Shown here one piece after another: positions 5,676-12,171 of a DNA stretch of 12,270 nucleotides (position 1 is its first letter; each line of letters opens with the position of its first letter). The notes below the pieces were generated by a model. The model worked only from the letters and a program-made list of their open reading frames with translations. It was not told the DNA's origin and ran no database searches. The DNA comes from Maritimibacter sp. GTDB taxonomy: Bacteria; Pseudomonadota; Alphaproteobacteria; Rhodobacterales; Rhodobacteraceae. Both the position numbers and the translations under genes were made by a program. The stretch is from positions 1 to 12,270 of the forward strand of contig JAGRMP010000099.1 in NCBI GenBank assembly GCA_020441225.1, given 5' to 3'.

Positions 5676-8153
5676 TCATGCGGGGAGCGGCAGAACCTCC
5701 CTGTCGCCTTCGCGGGTCCATTGCCCCGGATCGAGCACCCGTCCCTCGGCGCGCACCGTGCCGTCGGCGGCAAAGACGACCGGTCCGTAATCGGGGTCGT
5801 CGATCGTGATCGTGCCATCCGCGCTGCGGGCGGCGGCGAGCCTGTGACGGGCGCTGAACGCGGCAAGGTCGTCGCCCGCGCCGAGGCGGACCAGCCAGAG
5901 CCCGTCGCGCCCGGCAAGCCGAAGCTCGTGATTGGCCGCACCGCCCCGGGCCTGCAGGTCCAGCGGGCCGGAGGCGGCGATGGTCAGCAATCCGGCGCCG
6001 GAACGGGCCGCGGCCCGGTGCCCCTCCACCGTCCAGTCGTCGAAGACCGGGGTCGGAAACCAGGCGTGGGTGAAATCGAGCTGCGGCGGTTCGCCGGCGA
6101 ACAGGATCAGCGCGAGGTCGCGGTATTGCTGCACCCGCGGCACATTGGCCGAGCCGCCCCAGAACGAGGGCCGGCCGTAGCCCGATTGCTTCATCTCGCC
6201 GGGATGGTTGATCCAGATCTGCGCCCGCGGGTCGCGGCCGATCCGGGCGTGGATCAACGTTTCCTGGTAGCCCCAGTCGCCCCAGCGGTAGCGCGCGGCC
6301 GAGCCCATCGCCGTATGGGCCGACTTGTGATGATAGAGCCGGGCGAAGGGGGCGTCGCCGACCTTGCCCTGGGTGAAGCGCCACTCCTGCGCCGTGCCGT
6401 CGTCGGGCCAGCTTGCGCGCGCGGCGAGGTCGGCGCGCGCGAGCCCGTGGTCGCGGAGCGCCAGCGCCATTTCGGCCAGCGCGTTGACATGGGCGCCGTA
6501 GCCGCCGAGGCCCCAGAGGAGACGCGCGAGGCCGGAGAGCTCCATCGTCGTCGTGGTGCAGAGCGTGTGTTCGTAACTGCGCCCCTGGGCGGCGGTGAGC
6601 ACGCCGTGATGCGCCGAATTGGCCACGATCTCGATCAGCCGGGCAATGGCGGCGCCGGCGCGGGCCTTGATGTCGGCGTCGGGAGCCAGCGCCCAGAGCG
6701 CGGCGAGCCCCTTGAGGTCGATCGGGAAATAGGGGGCGGAGTTGAACTCGGCCATTTCCGCCGCCTCGAAATGGTCGAACCAGCCGTCGAGCCGGGCCTT
6801 GCCGGTGGCGGATTGCGCGGCGCCGCTGCGGCCAGAGCGCGCGAAGGTGGCCTCCGGCAGGTGCCGGCCCGCAAGATACGCTGCCGTATGGAACAGGAGC
6901 GCGTGGTTCTCCGAGAAATACCACTGCACATCGTTGCCGGGCTCGTCCATCCAGTAGCGATAGGCGAGCATCGCGGCGTCGATCCGGTCGCGGAGCGCCG
7001 CCGTGATCCGGTCGCCGTAGGCCGTGCGGCCCCAGATCAGGGGCACCAGGGCGAAGTCGGCGCAATCGTGGCAGCGCTCGATGCCGGTAAGCTCGTGGGC
7101 GATGATCGCCTCGGCGCGTTCGAGCGCCTCGGGCGTGCCGAGATCGAGGCAGGCGAGCGCGGTCTGGGTGTCGGCCTCGGCGTTGGCCGCGATCCAGCCG
7201 AGCGTCGTGTCGATGCGCTCTTCGAGCGTTGCGGCGGGCGACCCGAGCGCGGCGAGGTTGGTGATCTCGGCGCCGAGCGTGGCCTGTGTGGCAAAGCCCG
7301 CGCAGGCCAGATCGAAGTGGAAATAGCGGTAGTCGGCCCGCAGCCCGGCGGCGTTGCAGAGCTTGACCCGCGCCGCGCCCGCGGGGATGTCGATCTCGAA
7401 GCCCTGCGCGTCGTGGGCCATGAAATCGCCCGTGACGGTGAACCGTCCGACCACCGGACCGGGGAAGGGGACGGGCATTTCGAGCCAGATATCGTCGCCG
7501 TCGTAATGCTTGGCGTCGAGATGCATCGCCTCGATTGCGGCGGCGACGGCAAGGACGGTCTCGGGCGCGGCGTCGAAGGGCAGGGCTTCGTCCGCCTCGG
7601 AGCCGTCGAGCCAGGTCAGCTCGATCCGCACCACCGCGTCGCGCTCGGCGAGATCTTCGAACCAGACGGCGAGTTCGTTGCGGCCCGCTTGGAGCGTCAC
7701 GTCGAGCTCGACCGCGTCCGGCGCGTTGCGCCGGGCGGGGGCAAGCCACCCGGACGCCACGCCATTGACGAAGAGCTTGGCCGCGCCCGCCACCGAGAGG
7801 CGGAGCCGCGCCGGGCCGCCCGCGGCGGAGGTCACCGCGGTACGGGCCCAGCCGCCGAGCCGGGTGGCCCGGTACCAGAACCCGGACAGATCGAGGAACG
7901 CCGACCCCATCGGCAGCACGTTGCGCGCCCCGGCCCAGTCGGGGGCGAAGGCGGGCACCGGCTCCACCCCGCGCGCCTCGCCGATATAGGCGGTGCGGCA
8001 GGGGTAGGTGTGGGGGATGATGTTCTTGTCCTTGGTGAGGAAGAAGGTGCTGTCCATCTCACCCGCCATCGGCGCGTCGGCCACGTCGTATTCGCGCTCG
8101 GTGAGCGCGGTGACCTGCCACCAGGTGAGGGGCGTGCCGGGGGTGAGCATCAT
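5676..8153 (-). CDS. Large uncharacterised protein, candidate intracellular carbohydrate-active enzyme
   Basis: I do not recognise a named family for this 825-residue protein. It has no signal peptide or membrane segment, so it should act in the cytoplasm. Residues about 1-185 look like a beta-rich domain (FLDLSGFWYRATRLGGW, then LRLSVAGAAKLFVNG, typical of jelly-roll or galactose-binding-like modules). Residues about 310-590 look helical and could form an alpha/alpha toroid; landmarks are CHDCADFALVPLIWGR, WYFSENHALLFHTAAYLAG (Asn416-His417) and GRSYEHTLCTTTTMELSG. Residues about 600-825 appear beta-rich again, with HHKSAHTAMGS, INHPGE (648-653), RPSFWGGSANVPRVQQY and FTHAWFP. A helical toroid followed by a beta-sandwich is the plan of several polysaccharide lyases and related hydrolases, and Asn-His pairs act in some of them. 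That likeness is inference. The start ATG 8153 overlaps the kduI stop in ATGA; a second ATG follows at once. It is encoded between KduI and the transporter, so a role in breaking down the imported uronide is likely. Confidence 0.8.
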   Translation of the reverse strand: MMLTPGTPLTWWQVTALTEREYDVADAPMAGEMDSTFFLTKDKNIIPHTYPCRTAYIGEARGVEPVPAFAPDWAGARNVLPMGSAFLDLSGFWYRATRLGGWARTAVTSAAGGPARLRLSVAGAAKLFVNGVASGWLAPARRNAPDAVELDVTLQAGRNELAVWFEDLAERDAVVRIELTWLDGSEADEALPFDAAPETVLAVAAAIEAMHLDAKHYDGDDIWLEMPVPFPGPVVGRFTVTGDFMAHDAQGFEIDIPAGAARVKLCNAAGLRADYRYFHFDLACAGFATQATLGAEITNLAALGSPAATLEERIDTTLGWIAANAEADTQTALACLDLGTPEALERAEAIIAHELTGIERCHDCADFALVPLIWGRTAYGDRITAALRDRIDAAMLAYRYWMDEPGNDVQWYFSENHALLFHTAAYLAGRHLPEATFARSGRSGAAQSATGKARLDGWFDHFEAAEMAEFNSAPYFPIDLKGLAALWALAPDADIKARAGAAIARLIEIVANSAHHGVLTAAQGRSYEHTLCTTTTMELSGLARLLWGLGGYGAHVNALAEMALALRDHGLARADLAARASWPDDGTAQEWRFTQGKVGDAPFARLYHHKSAHTAMGSAARYRWGDWGYQETLIHARIGRDPRAQIWINHPGEMKQSGYGRPSFWGGSANVPRVQQYRDLALILFAGEPPQLDFTHAWFPTPVFDDWTVEGHRAAARSGAGLLTIAASGPLDLQARGGAANHELRLAGRDGLWLVRLGAGDDLAAFSARHRLAAARSADGTITIDDPDYGPVVFAADGTVRAEGRVLDPGQWTREGDREVLPLPA

Positions 8154-8986
8154 CTGAGCTCCGCGATGGCGACGGGGTCGACGTCGGTATAGGCCTGGTT
8201 CTCGCCGGTCATGCCCCATACGAATGCGTACGGTCCGGTGCCTGCGCCCATGTGGATCGACCAGGCGGGCGACAGCACCACGTCGCCGTCGGCGACCACG
8301 AGGTGGCGGGTGTTGTCGGGGCGGCCCATGAAATGCATCACCCGGTCCTCGGGCGCGAGGTCGAAGTAGCAATAGGCCTCCATCCGGCGTTCGTGCAGAT
8401 GCGGCGGCATGGTGTTCCAGACCGAGCCGGCGGCGGGGTCGGTGATGCCCATGAGCAGGAGGCAGGAGGGGGCGACCTCGGGGTGGATATACATCGCCAG
8501 CGAGCGGACGTTGGCCCGCGCCGCCTCGCCGAGTTCGATCACCTTGGCCTTGGCCCGGGTGATGAGACGGGTGGGGATATCCACCTGCGCCGGCACCGAG
8601 TTCATGTAGAACCGCGCCGGGGCGGCGGGATCGTCGCTGCCCATCGTCACCGTCCGGGTGCCGCGCCCGACATAGAGCACGTCGCGGCCCGCGAGCGCGT
8701 GGCGGGTGCCGTCGGTCTCGATCCAGCCGGGGCCGCCGAGATTGGCGATGCCCATCTCGCGGGCGGTAAAGAACAGCGCGGTGCCGACGTCTTCGCCGGA
8801 GCCGAAGGACAGGGCGGCGTCGGTCGGCGTGGCCCCGCCCACGATCATCCGGTCGAAATGGGTATAGGCCCAGGTGATCTCGCCCGGACGGAACAGCCGC
8901 TCGACCATGAAGGTCGCGCGCAGAGCTTCGGTGTTCAAGCCGTCGATCTCGCCCGGGTTGGCGCCGTAGCGCTGCTGCATGGTCAT
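8150..8986 (-). CDS. kduI: 5-dehydro-4-deoxy-D-glucuronate isomerase (KduI)
   Basis: This 278-residue cupin isomerase converts 5-keto-4-deoxyuronate, released from unsaturated uronides, to 3-deoxy-D-glycero-2,5-hexodiulosonate in the pectin/uronide pathway. The length matches the family. The metal-binding set known in the Escherichia coli enzyme is visible at the same numbers: His196 and His198 in NTMPPHLHERRMEAY, Glu203, and His245 in SPAWSIHMGAGTG. The family signatures YCYFDL, NTRHLVV and FVWGMTGENQ also follow in order. ATG 8986 is taken as the start because it forms an ATGA overlap with the stop of the GH105 gene and follows GGAGAG; an alternative ATG lies two codons later. The next enzyme of the pathway (KduD) is not in the window and must be encoded elsewhere. 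Confidence 0.97.
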   Translation of the reverse strand: MTMQQRYGANPGEIDGLNTEALRATFMVERLFRPGEITWAYTHFDRMIVGGATPTDAALSFGSGEDVGTALFFTAREMGIANLGGPGWIETDGTRHALAGRDVLYVGRGTRTVTMGSDDPAAPARFYMNSVPAQVDIPTRLITRAKAKVIELGEAARANVRSLAMYIHPEVAPSCLLLMGITDPAAGSVWNTMPPHLHERRMEAYCYFDLAPEDRVMHFMGRPDNTRHLVVADGDVVLSPAWSIHMGAGTGPYAFVWGMTGENQAYTDVDPVAIAELR

Positions 8987-10122
8987 GCGGTGCTCTCCGT
9001 GTCGCGGCTGGCCTCGACCAGCGCCAGGATGGCGAGCGACTGGCCGTAGGCCGTCGGCTGGATCGGGATGTCGCGGTAATGTTGCAGATCGTGGCCCATG
9101 CGGGTGCCATAACTCACACCCTGGACGATGCCGCCCGCGTCGATCTGGCCGAGCAGCGCCTCGACGGCGCGCTCACCCGCCGCGCGCCAGCTTTGCGGAC
9201 CGATCCCGAGTCGCGCGGCCTTCATCAGCCCATAGGCGAACCCGGCGCTGGCCGAGGTTTCCTCGTAACTCGCCGGCTCGTCGAGCAGCGTGTGCCACAG
9301 GCCCGACGCCGCCTGGAGCGGCAGGAGCGCCTCGGCCTGGTCGCGCAGGGTCTCGGTGAGAAAGGCTTTCACCCCGGCGCTGAGCTCGGCCAGTTCGAAC
9401 AGATCGACGATGCCGGCCGTCACCCAGGCATTGCCGCGGGCCCAGCGGGCGCGGGCGAAATTGTGCCGCCCCTCGAAGGTCCAGCCGTGGAACCAGAGCC
9501 CGGTCTCGCGGTCGGCGAGAAACTGGGCGTGGACGAGAAACTGCCGCTCGGCCTCGTCGACCAGCGCGCGCCGGCCGCTCGCCTGGCCGTAGGCGGCGAG
9601 GAACAGCGCGACCATGTAGAGCGTGTCGTCCCAGAGCTCGCCCGCGTTGAGCCGGTCCGAGACGTCGTGCTGGAAGCCGCCCCAGGGGGTGCGCGCCGCG
9701 TCGGTGAGGAGCCGCGCGACCCAATCGTCGAGCACGGCGGCGAGCGCCGGATCGCGGGTGCGGTCCCAATAGAGCGCCAGGGCCAGCATCGGCGCGGTGG
9801 TGTTGACGTTCAGCGCCGGAAGACCGCGCTTGAGCGCGTTTGCATACCAGTCGCCGATCAGCGCGCCGGTCCCGGCATCGTAGCCGCGCGCCCGCCACAG
9901 CTGCGCCAGGCCGAACAGCCCGACCCCCTGCGGCCATTCCCAACTGTCGAAACTGATGTAGTCGCCGGCACTGCCGTCGAGGTTGGGTTCGTCGAAGCGC
10001 CCCGGGTCGGACAGCGTGGTCAGGCCCGCAACGAGGCGGTCGAGCGCAGCGCCGGCCCTTTCGGCCAGCAGAACAGGGGTGCCCGCCGCAGTCGCGGCGC
10101 CCGAAATCGGCGATCTCTGCAT
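8983..10122 (-). CDS. GH105-type unsaturated uronyl (rhamnogalacturonyl) hydrolase
   Basis: This 379-residue alpha/alpha-barrel enzyme is of the YteR/YesR kind (glycoside hydrolase family 105, related to GH88). The family hydrates the 4,5 double bond of the uronic acid at the non-reducing end of lyase products, releasing 5-keto-4-deoxyuronate, the substrate of KduI encoded next. Visible family landmarks are SWEWPQGVGLFGL (60-72), GELWDDTLYM (161-170, with the candidate general acid among Asp165/Asp166), RWARGNAW (226-233) and ETSASAGFAYGLMKA (288-302). There is no signal peptide, so it is cytoplasmic and acts after import. ATG 10122 is preferred over an in-frame ATG at 10170 because it follows a GGAGGAGAC ribosome binding site; the upstream extension would run into the AT-rich promoter. 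It is the first gene of the operon. The choice between rhamnogalacturonan, ulvan or other uronide specificity cannot be made by eye. Confidence 0.92.
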   Translation of the reverse strand: MQRSPISGAATAAGTPVLLAERAGAALDRLVAGLTTLSDPGRFDEPNLDGSAGDYISFDSWEWPQGVGLFGLAQLWRARGYDAGTGALIGDWYANALKRGLPALNVNTTAPMLALALYWDRTRDPALAAVLDDWVARLLTDAARTPWGGFQHDVSDRLNAGELWDDTLYMVALFLAAYGQASGRRALVDEAERQFLVHAQFLADRETGLWFHGWTFEGRHNFARARWARGNAWVTAGIVDLFELAELSAGVKAFLTETLRDQAEALLPLQAASGLWHTLLDEPASYEETSASAGFAYGLMKAARLGIGPQSWRAAGERAVEALLGQIDAGGIVQGVSYGTRMGHDLQHYRDIPIQPTAYGQSLAILALVEASRDTESTA

Positions 10123-10206
10123 GTCTCCTCCAGTAGGCTCAGGATTGCATGTGTGAAATATTTTGTGCAATATGTAAGAAATTTACATATCGAAGGGGGT
10201 GGGATC
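10123..10206. promoter_or_regulatory. Divergent promoter region between the uronide operon and its LacI-type regulator
   Basis: These 84 bases must hold the start signals for the seven-gene operon (leftward) and the regulator (rightward). From about 10141 to 10190 the DNA is strikingly AT-rich against its GC-rich surroundings, as expected of promoters. A TTGCAT at 10145 with CAATAT 17 bases later could serve the regulator, and TTGCAC read on the minus strand (10170-10165) with CAATCC could serve the operon; both are weak matches. A further inverted repeat, ATTGCA at 10144-10149 and TGCAAT at 10166-10171, overlaps these elements. The two ribosome binding sites flank the region. Confidence 0.7.
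10170..10190. promoter_or_regulatory. Palindromic candidate operator ATATGTAA-N5-TTACATAT
   Basis: Two perfect 8-base arms separated by five bases form a 21-bp palindrome centred on position 10180. It lies directly before the ribosome binding site of the LacI-type gene and 48 bases upstream of the GH105 start, where binding could block both transcription units. The symmetry and position make it the best operator candidate in the window. Unlike the common LacI-family operator, it lacks a central CG step. The repeat is seen directly; assigning it to the adjacent regulator is inference. Confidence 0.65.
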
Positions 10207-11244
10207 TTGGCCGGGCGGAGAACACGGATCGCGGATATCGCGGACAGGCTCGGGGTTTCGACGGCCACGGTCAGCCGGGCGATCTCGGGCAAAGGCTATG
10301 TGCGCGCCGATCTCGCCGAGAAAATCCGTTCGATGGCCCTGGAGATGAACTACGGTCTGCCCGATTCCCAGGCTGGCCGGCGGGTGCTGCTCGCCGCCTC
10401 CAACGATGCGATGCTGGATTTCCAGCGCGCCCAGTTCACCACCCATGTTCTCGACGGGCTGCGCGACCGCGCCGCGGCGCTCGGGATCGAGATCGAACAG
10501 CACCGGATCGACCCGGCGGGCAGGCTCGACGAGATCGCCGACACCCTGGCCGAGGCGGATGTGCTCGGGACTCTGCTGCTCACCGTCGACGACGCGCTGC
10601 TCGATGCCGCCCATGCGCTTCCCGGCCCGGTCGTGCTGGTCAATTCCGACGATCCCGACATGCGGCTGTCGTCGGTGACACCGTGCAATCGCTCGGCCGC
10701 CGCCCTCGCCGCGAAACATCTCACCGGGCTTGGCCACGAGCGGATCCTGTTCCTCACCAAGCCCGGGCGGCGCACGATCCAGCGCCGCCTCGAAGGTCTG
10801 CGCGACGTTCTCGGAGCGCGGTTCGATCCCGGGCTGGTGGTCGAGGCCGAGGACTGGACGGTAGAGGCCGCCGAGGCCGCCCTGGGGCGCGCGCTCGCAG
10901 ATGGTCTCTCGTTTACCGCCGTGCTTGCGGCCGGCGACGTTCTTGCCGCGGGGGCCCTCATGGGGCTGCATGCTGCCGGGCTCGACGTGCCCGATGACGT
11001 CTCGCTGATCGGCATCGACGGGTTGCCGCAGGGGGAATATCTCTCGCCCGCCCTGACCACGGTCACGATCCCGATGCGGGCCGTCGGCGCGTTTTCGCTC
11101 GATCTCCTGGTCAATGCCGCCAAGCTCGCCGGTACGATGATCGAACTGCCCGCGAGCCGGATCGAGCTTGCCTGCAGCCTCACCGAGCGCGCCTCGACCG
11201 CCGCGGCGAGATCCCGGACCGGCCCCGGATCCGCCGTCCGTTGA
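10207..11244 (+). CDS. LacI-family transcriptional regulator
   Basis: This 345-residue one-component regulator is divergently transcribed from the uronide operon and probably represses it until a breakdown product binds. The helix-turn-helix is clear at about 6-27 (TRIADIADRLGVSTATVSRAIS), followed by the third helix and a periplasmic-binding-protein-like effector domain from about 58 to 330, with late landmarks FTAVLAAGDVLAAGALMGL, DVSLIGIDGLP and LTTVTIPM. The hinge is unusual: after MNYGLPDSQ the sequence goes almost at once into the first core strand (RRVLLAASND), lacking much of the canonical hinge helix. No ATG lies near the domain start. TTG 10207 is preferred because GAAGGGGGTGGG stands just before it; GTG codons at 10153 and 10165 would place the N-terminus inside the AT-rich promoter. 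The stop is TGA 11242-11244. Confidence 0.9.
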   Translation: MAGRRTRIADIADRLGVSTATVSRAISGKGYVRADLAEKIRSMALEMNYGLPDSQAGRRVLLAASNDAMLDFQRAQFTTHVLDGLRDRAAALGIEIEQHRIDPAGRLDEIADTLAEADVLGTLLLTVDDALLDAAHALPGPVVLVNSDDPDMRLSSVTPCNRSAAALAAKHLTGLGHERILFLTKPGRRTIQRRLEGLRDVLGARFDPGLVVEAEDWTVEAAEAALGRALADGLSFTAVLAAGDVLAAGALMGLHAAGLDVPDDVSLIGIDGLPQGEYLSPALTTVTIPMRAVGAFSLDLLVNAAKLAGTMIELPASRIELACSLTERASTAAARSRTGPGSAVR

Positions 11245-11432
11245 GGGGGCGGGCCCGGCGATCGGGCGCGGCCGGGATCGGGTGGCCGGATCGCCCCCGC
11301 GGTCGCGCGTCCGCATCGGGGGCGCCGGCGCGGGCCCTGGACGTCTCACCGGCTTGCGAATGCCGTTTTCACGCCGCCGTCGGGCGAAACCCGAAACGGC
11401 AGCGGTTGGAGATCCGGCGCCCGCGACCGCAG

Positions 11433-11510
11433 CACATCGGCCGCCTCTCGCCATCGGGATCCGGCATTGCCTGTCGACGATGTGAGACCGGCGCAGGTCG
11501 CACATGTTTT
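11433..11510 (+). terminator. Terminator-like hairpin with T-run and a competing upstream segment (candidate attenuator)
   Basis: ATGTG-A-GACC at 11480-11489 pairs with GGTC-G-CACAT at 11496-11505. This gives nine base pairs with one A/G mismatch and a six-base loop (GGCGCA), followed at once by G and four T. That is the form of a short intrinsic terminator. The segment CACATCG at 11433-11439 is an exact reverse complement of CGATGTG at 11478-11484, so it could pair with the left arm and prevent the terminator. The structure ends 76 bases before the NasT-type start codon and more than 230 bases after the regulator stop, so it fits the nasT leader better than the end of the lacI-type gene. ANTAR proteins of this type act on leader hairpins with six-base loops. 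The expected loop pattern has A first and G fourth; this loop has the G but not the A. Confidence 0.5.
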
Positions 11511-11526
11511 CAGCACCGACAGATCG

Positions 11527-11565
11527 CGGGGCGACGACCGGATTGAATGGCTTGCCGTCGCCTCG
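11527..11565 (+). promoter_or_regulatory. Long stem-loop 22 bases before the nasT-type start codon
   Basis: CGGGGCGACG at 11527-11536 pairs with CGTCGCCTCG at 11556-11565: ten pairs including one G-U, with a 19-base loop. No T-run follows, so it is not a terminator. Its position just upstream of the weak ribosome binding site (GAGAACGAG) suggests an influence on translation or mRNA stability of the nasT-type gene. The pairing is seen directly and the role is inference. Confidence 0.4.
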
Positions 11566-11586
11566 GACACGTGAGAACGAGAACCC

Positions 11587-12171
11587 ATGAAGAACGAGCT
11601 TTCCGTGGTCGTTGTCGAAACCGATCCGAACCGTGCCGCCCTGCTTGTCGAGAGCCTCGCGGTCGCGGGGGATTTCAACGTGCGGGTGTTGTCGGCGGTG
11701 AACGACCTTGCCGAAAAGATCCGCGCGCTCAAACCGGACGTGGTGCTGATCGACATCGCCAACCCGTCGCGCGACACGCTGGAAGAAATGGCACTGGCCT
11801 CGGGGCCCCGGGAACGCACCGTCGCCATGTTCGTCGACCGTTCCGACGAAGGCATGACCCGTGCGGCCATCGAGGCCGGCGTCTCGGCCTATGTGGTCGA
11901 CGGGATGCAGCCGGAACGTCTGAAGCCGATCCTCGACGCGGCGGTGACCCGCTTCAACATGTTCCAGAGGATGCGCACGGAGCTCGAAACCACCAAGCGC
12001 GCGCTTGAGGAGCGCAAGGTCATAGACCGCGCCAAGGGGCTGGTGATGAAGGCGAAGGGGATCGGTGAGGACGAGGCCTATGCGCTCCTGCGCAAGACCG
12101 CGATGGACCAGAACAGGCGCGTCGCCGATGTCGCCCAGGCGCTGGTGACCGCCGCGGGGCTGCTCTCGTGA
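11587..12171 (+). CDS. nasT: ANTAR-domain response regulator, NasT-type antiterminator
   Basis: This 194-residue RNA-binding regulator is of the NasT/AmiR kind. Residues 1-120 form a receiver-like domain with VVVVETDPNRAALL at the start and an aspartate (Asp56) in DVVLIDIANPS. The conserved lysine of true receivers is replaced in AYVVDGMQPERLKPI, so phosphorylation is doubtful, as in other NasT proteins. A coiled-coil linker (about 124-145) leads to the ANTAR domain (about 137-192) with AKGLVMKAKGIGEDEAYALLRKTAMDQNRRVADVAQALV. In alphaproteobacteria such as Paracoccus, NasT binds leader RNA of the nitrate-assimilation genes and prevents termination, and NasS releases it when nitrate or nitrite is present. 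The next gene, overlapping in GTGA, starts like NasS, which strongly supports this reading. The target transcript (nas genes) should follow beyond the window. Confidence 0.92.
   Translation: MKNELSVVVVETDPNRAALLVESLAVAGDFNVRVLSAVNDLAEKIRALKPDVVLIDIANPSRDTLEEMALASGPRERTVAMFVDRSDEGMTRAAIEAGVSAYVVDGMQPERLKPILDAAVTRFNMFQRMRTELETTKRALEERKVIDRAKGLVMKAKGIGEDEAYALLRKTAMDQNRRVADVAQALVTAAGLLS

Larger units (their letters stand above)
11245..11586 (+). other. Non-coding stretch, probably including the 5' leader of the nasT-type gene
   Basis: This 342-bp gap holds no convincing gene: short open frames cross it, but none has family features or a good ribosome binding site. It is rich in inverted repeats. 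GGCGATC (11257-11263) with GATCGCC (11289-11295) lies just after the regulator stop. GCCGTTT (11362-11368) with AAACGGC (11394-11400) encloses a small CGGG/CCCG hairpin. The terminator-like hairpin at 11480-11510 and a long stem at 11527-11565 are listed separately. An 8-base direct repeat GATCCGGC occurs at 11411 and 11458. No sure promoter was found for the downstream gene. Confidence 0.6.

Noticed and set aside
4341..8192. Very long open frame on the plus strand opposite the binding-protein and 825-residue genes
   Set aside because: It is rich in Arg, Gly, Val and His with no family motif and lies antisense to well-supported genes; such shadow frames are common in GC-rich DNA.
9079..10206. 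N-terminal extension of the LacI-type frame far upstream, antisense to the GH105 gene
   Set aside because: The upstream part is the mirror of the GH105 coding sequence and crosses the AT-rich promoter; the domain begins right after TTG 10207.
11257..11295. GGCGATC/GATCGCC inverted repeat as terminator of the LacI-type gene
   Set aside because: The arms are 25 bases apart with only a small inner GGCC/GGCC pairing and no T-run follows, so a terminator call is not supported.
11411..11465. 8-base direct repeat GATCCGGC occurring twice
   Set aside because: Short and GC-rich, only two copies with a 39-base spacer; no sign of a repeat array or attachment site.
10183..11505. Long minus-strand open frame opposite the LacI-type gene
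   Set aside because: The plus strand encodes a clear helix-turn-helix and effector domain. The minus frame has low-complexity composition and no recognisable domain.
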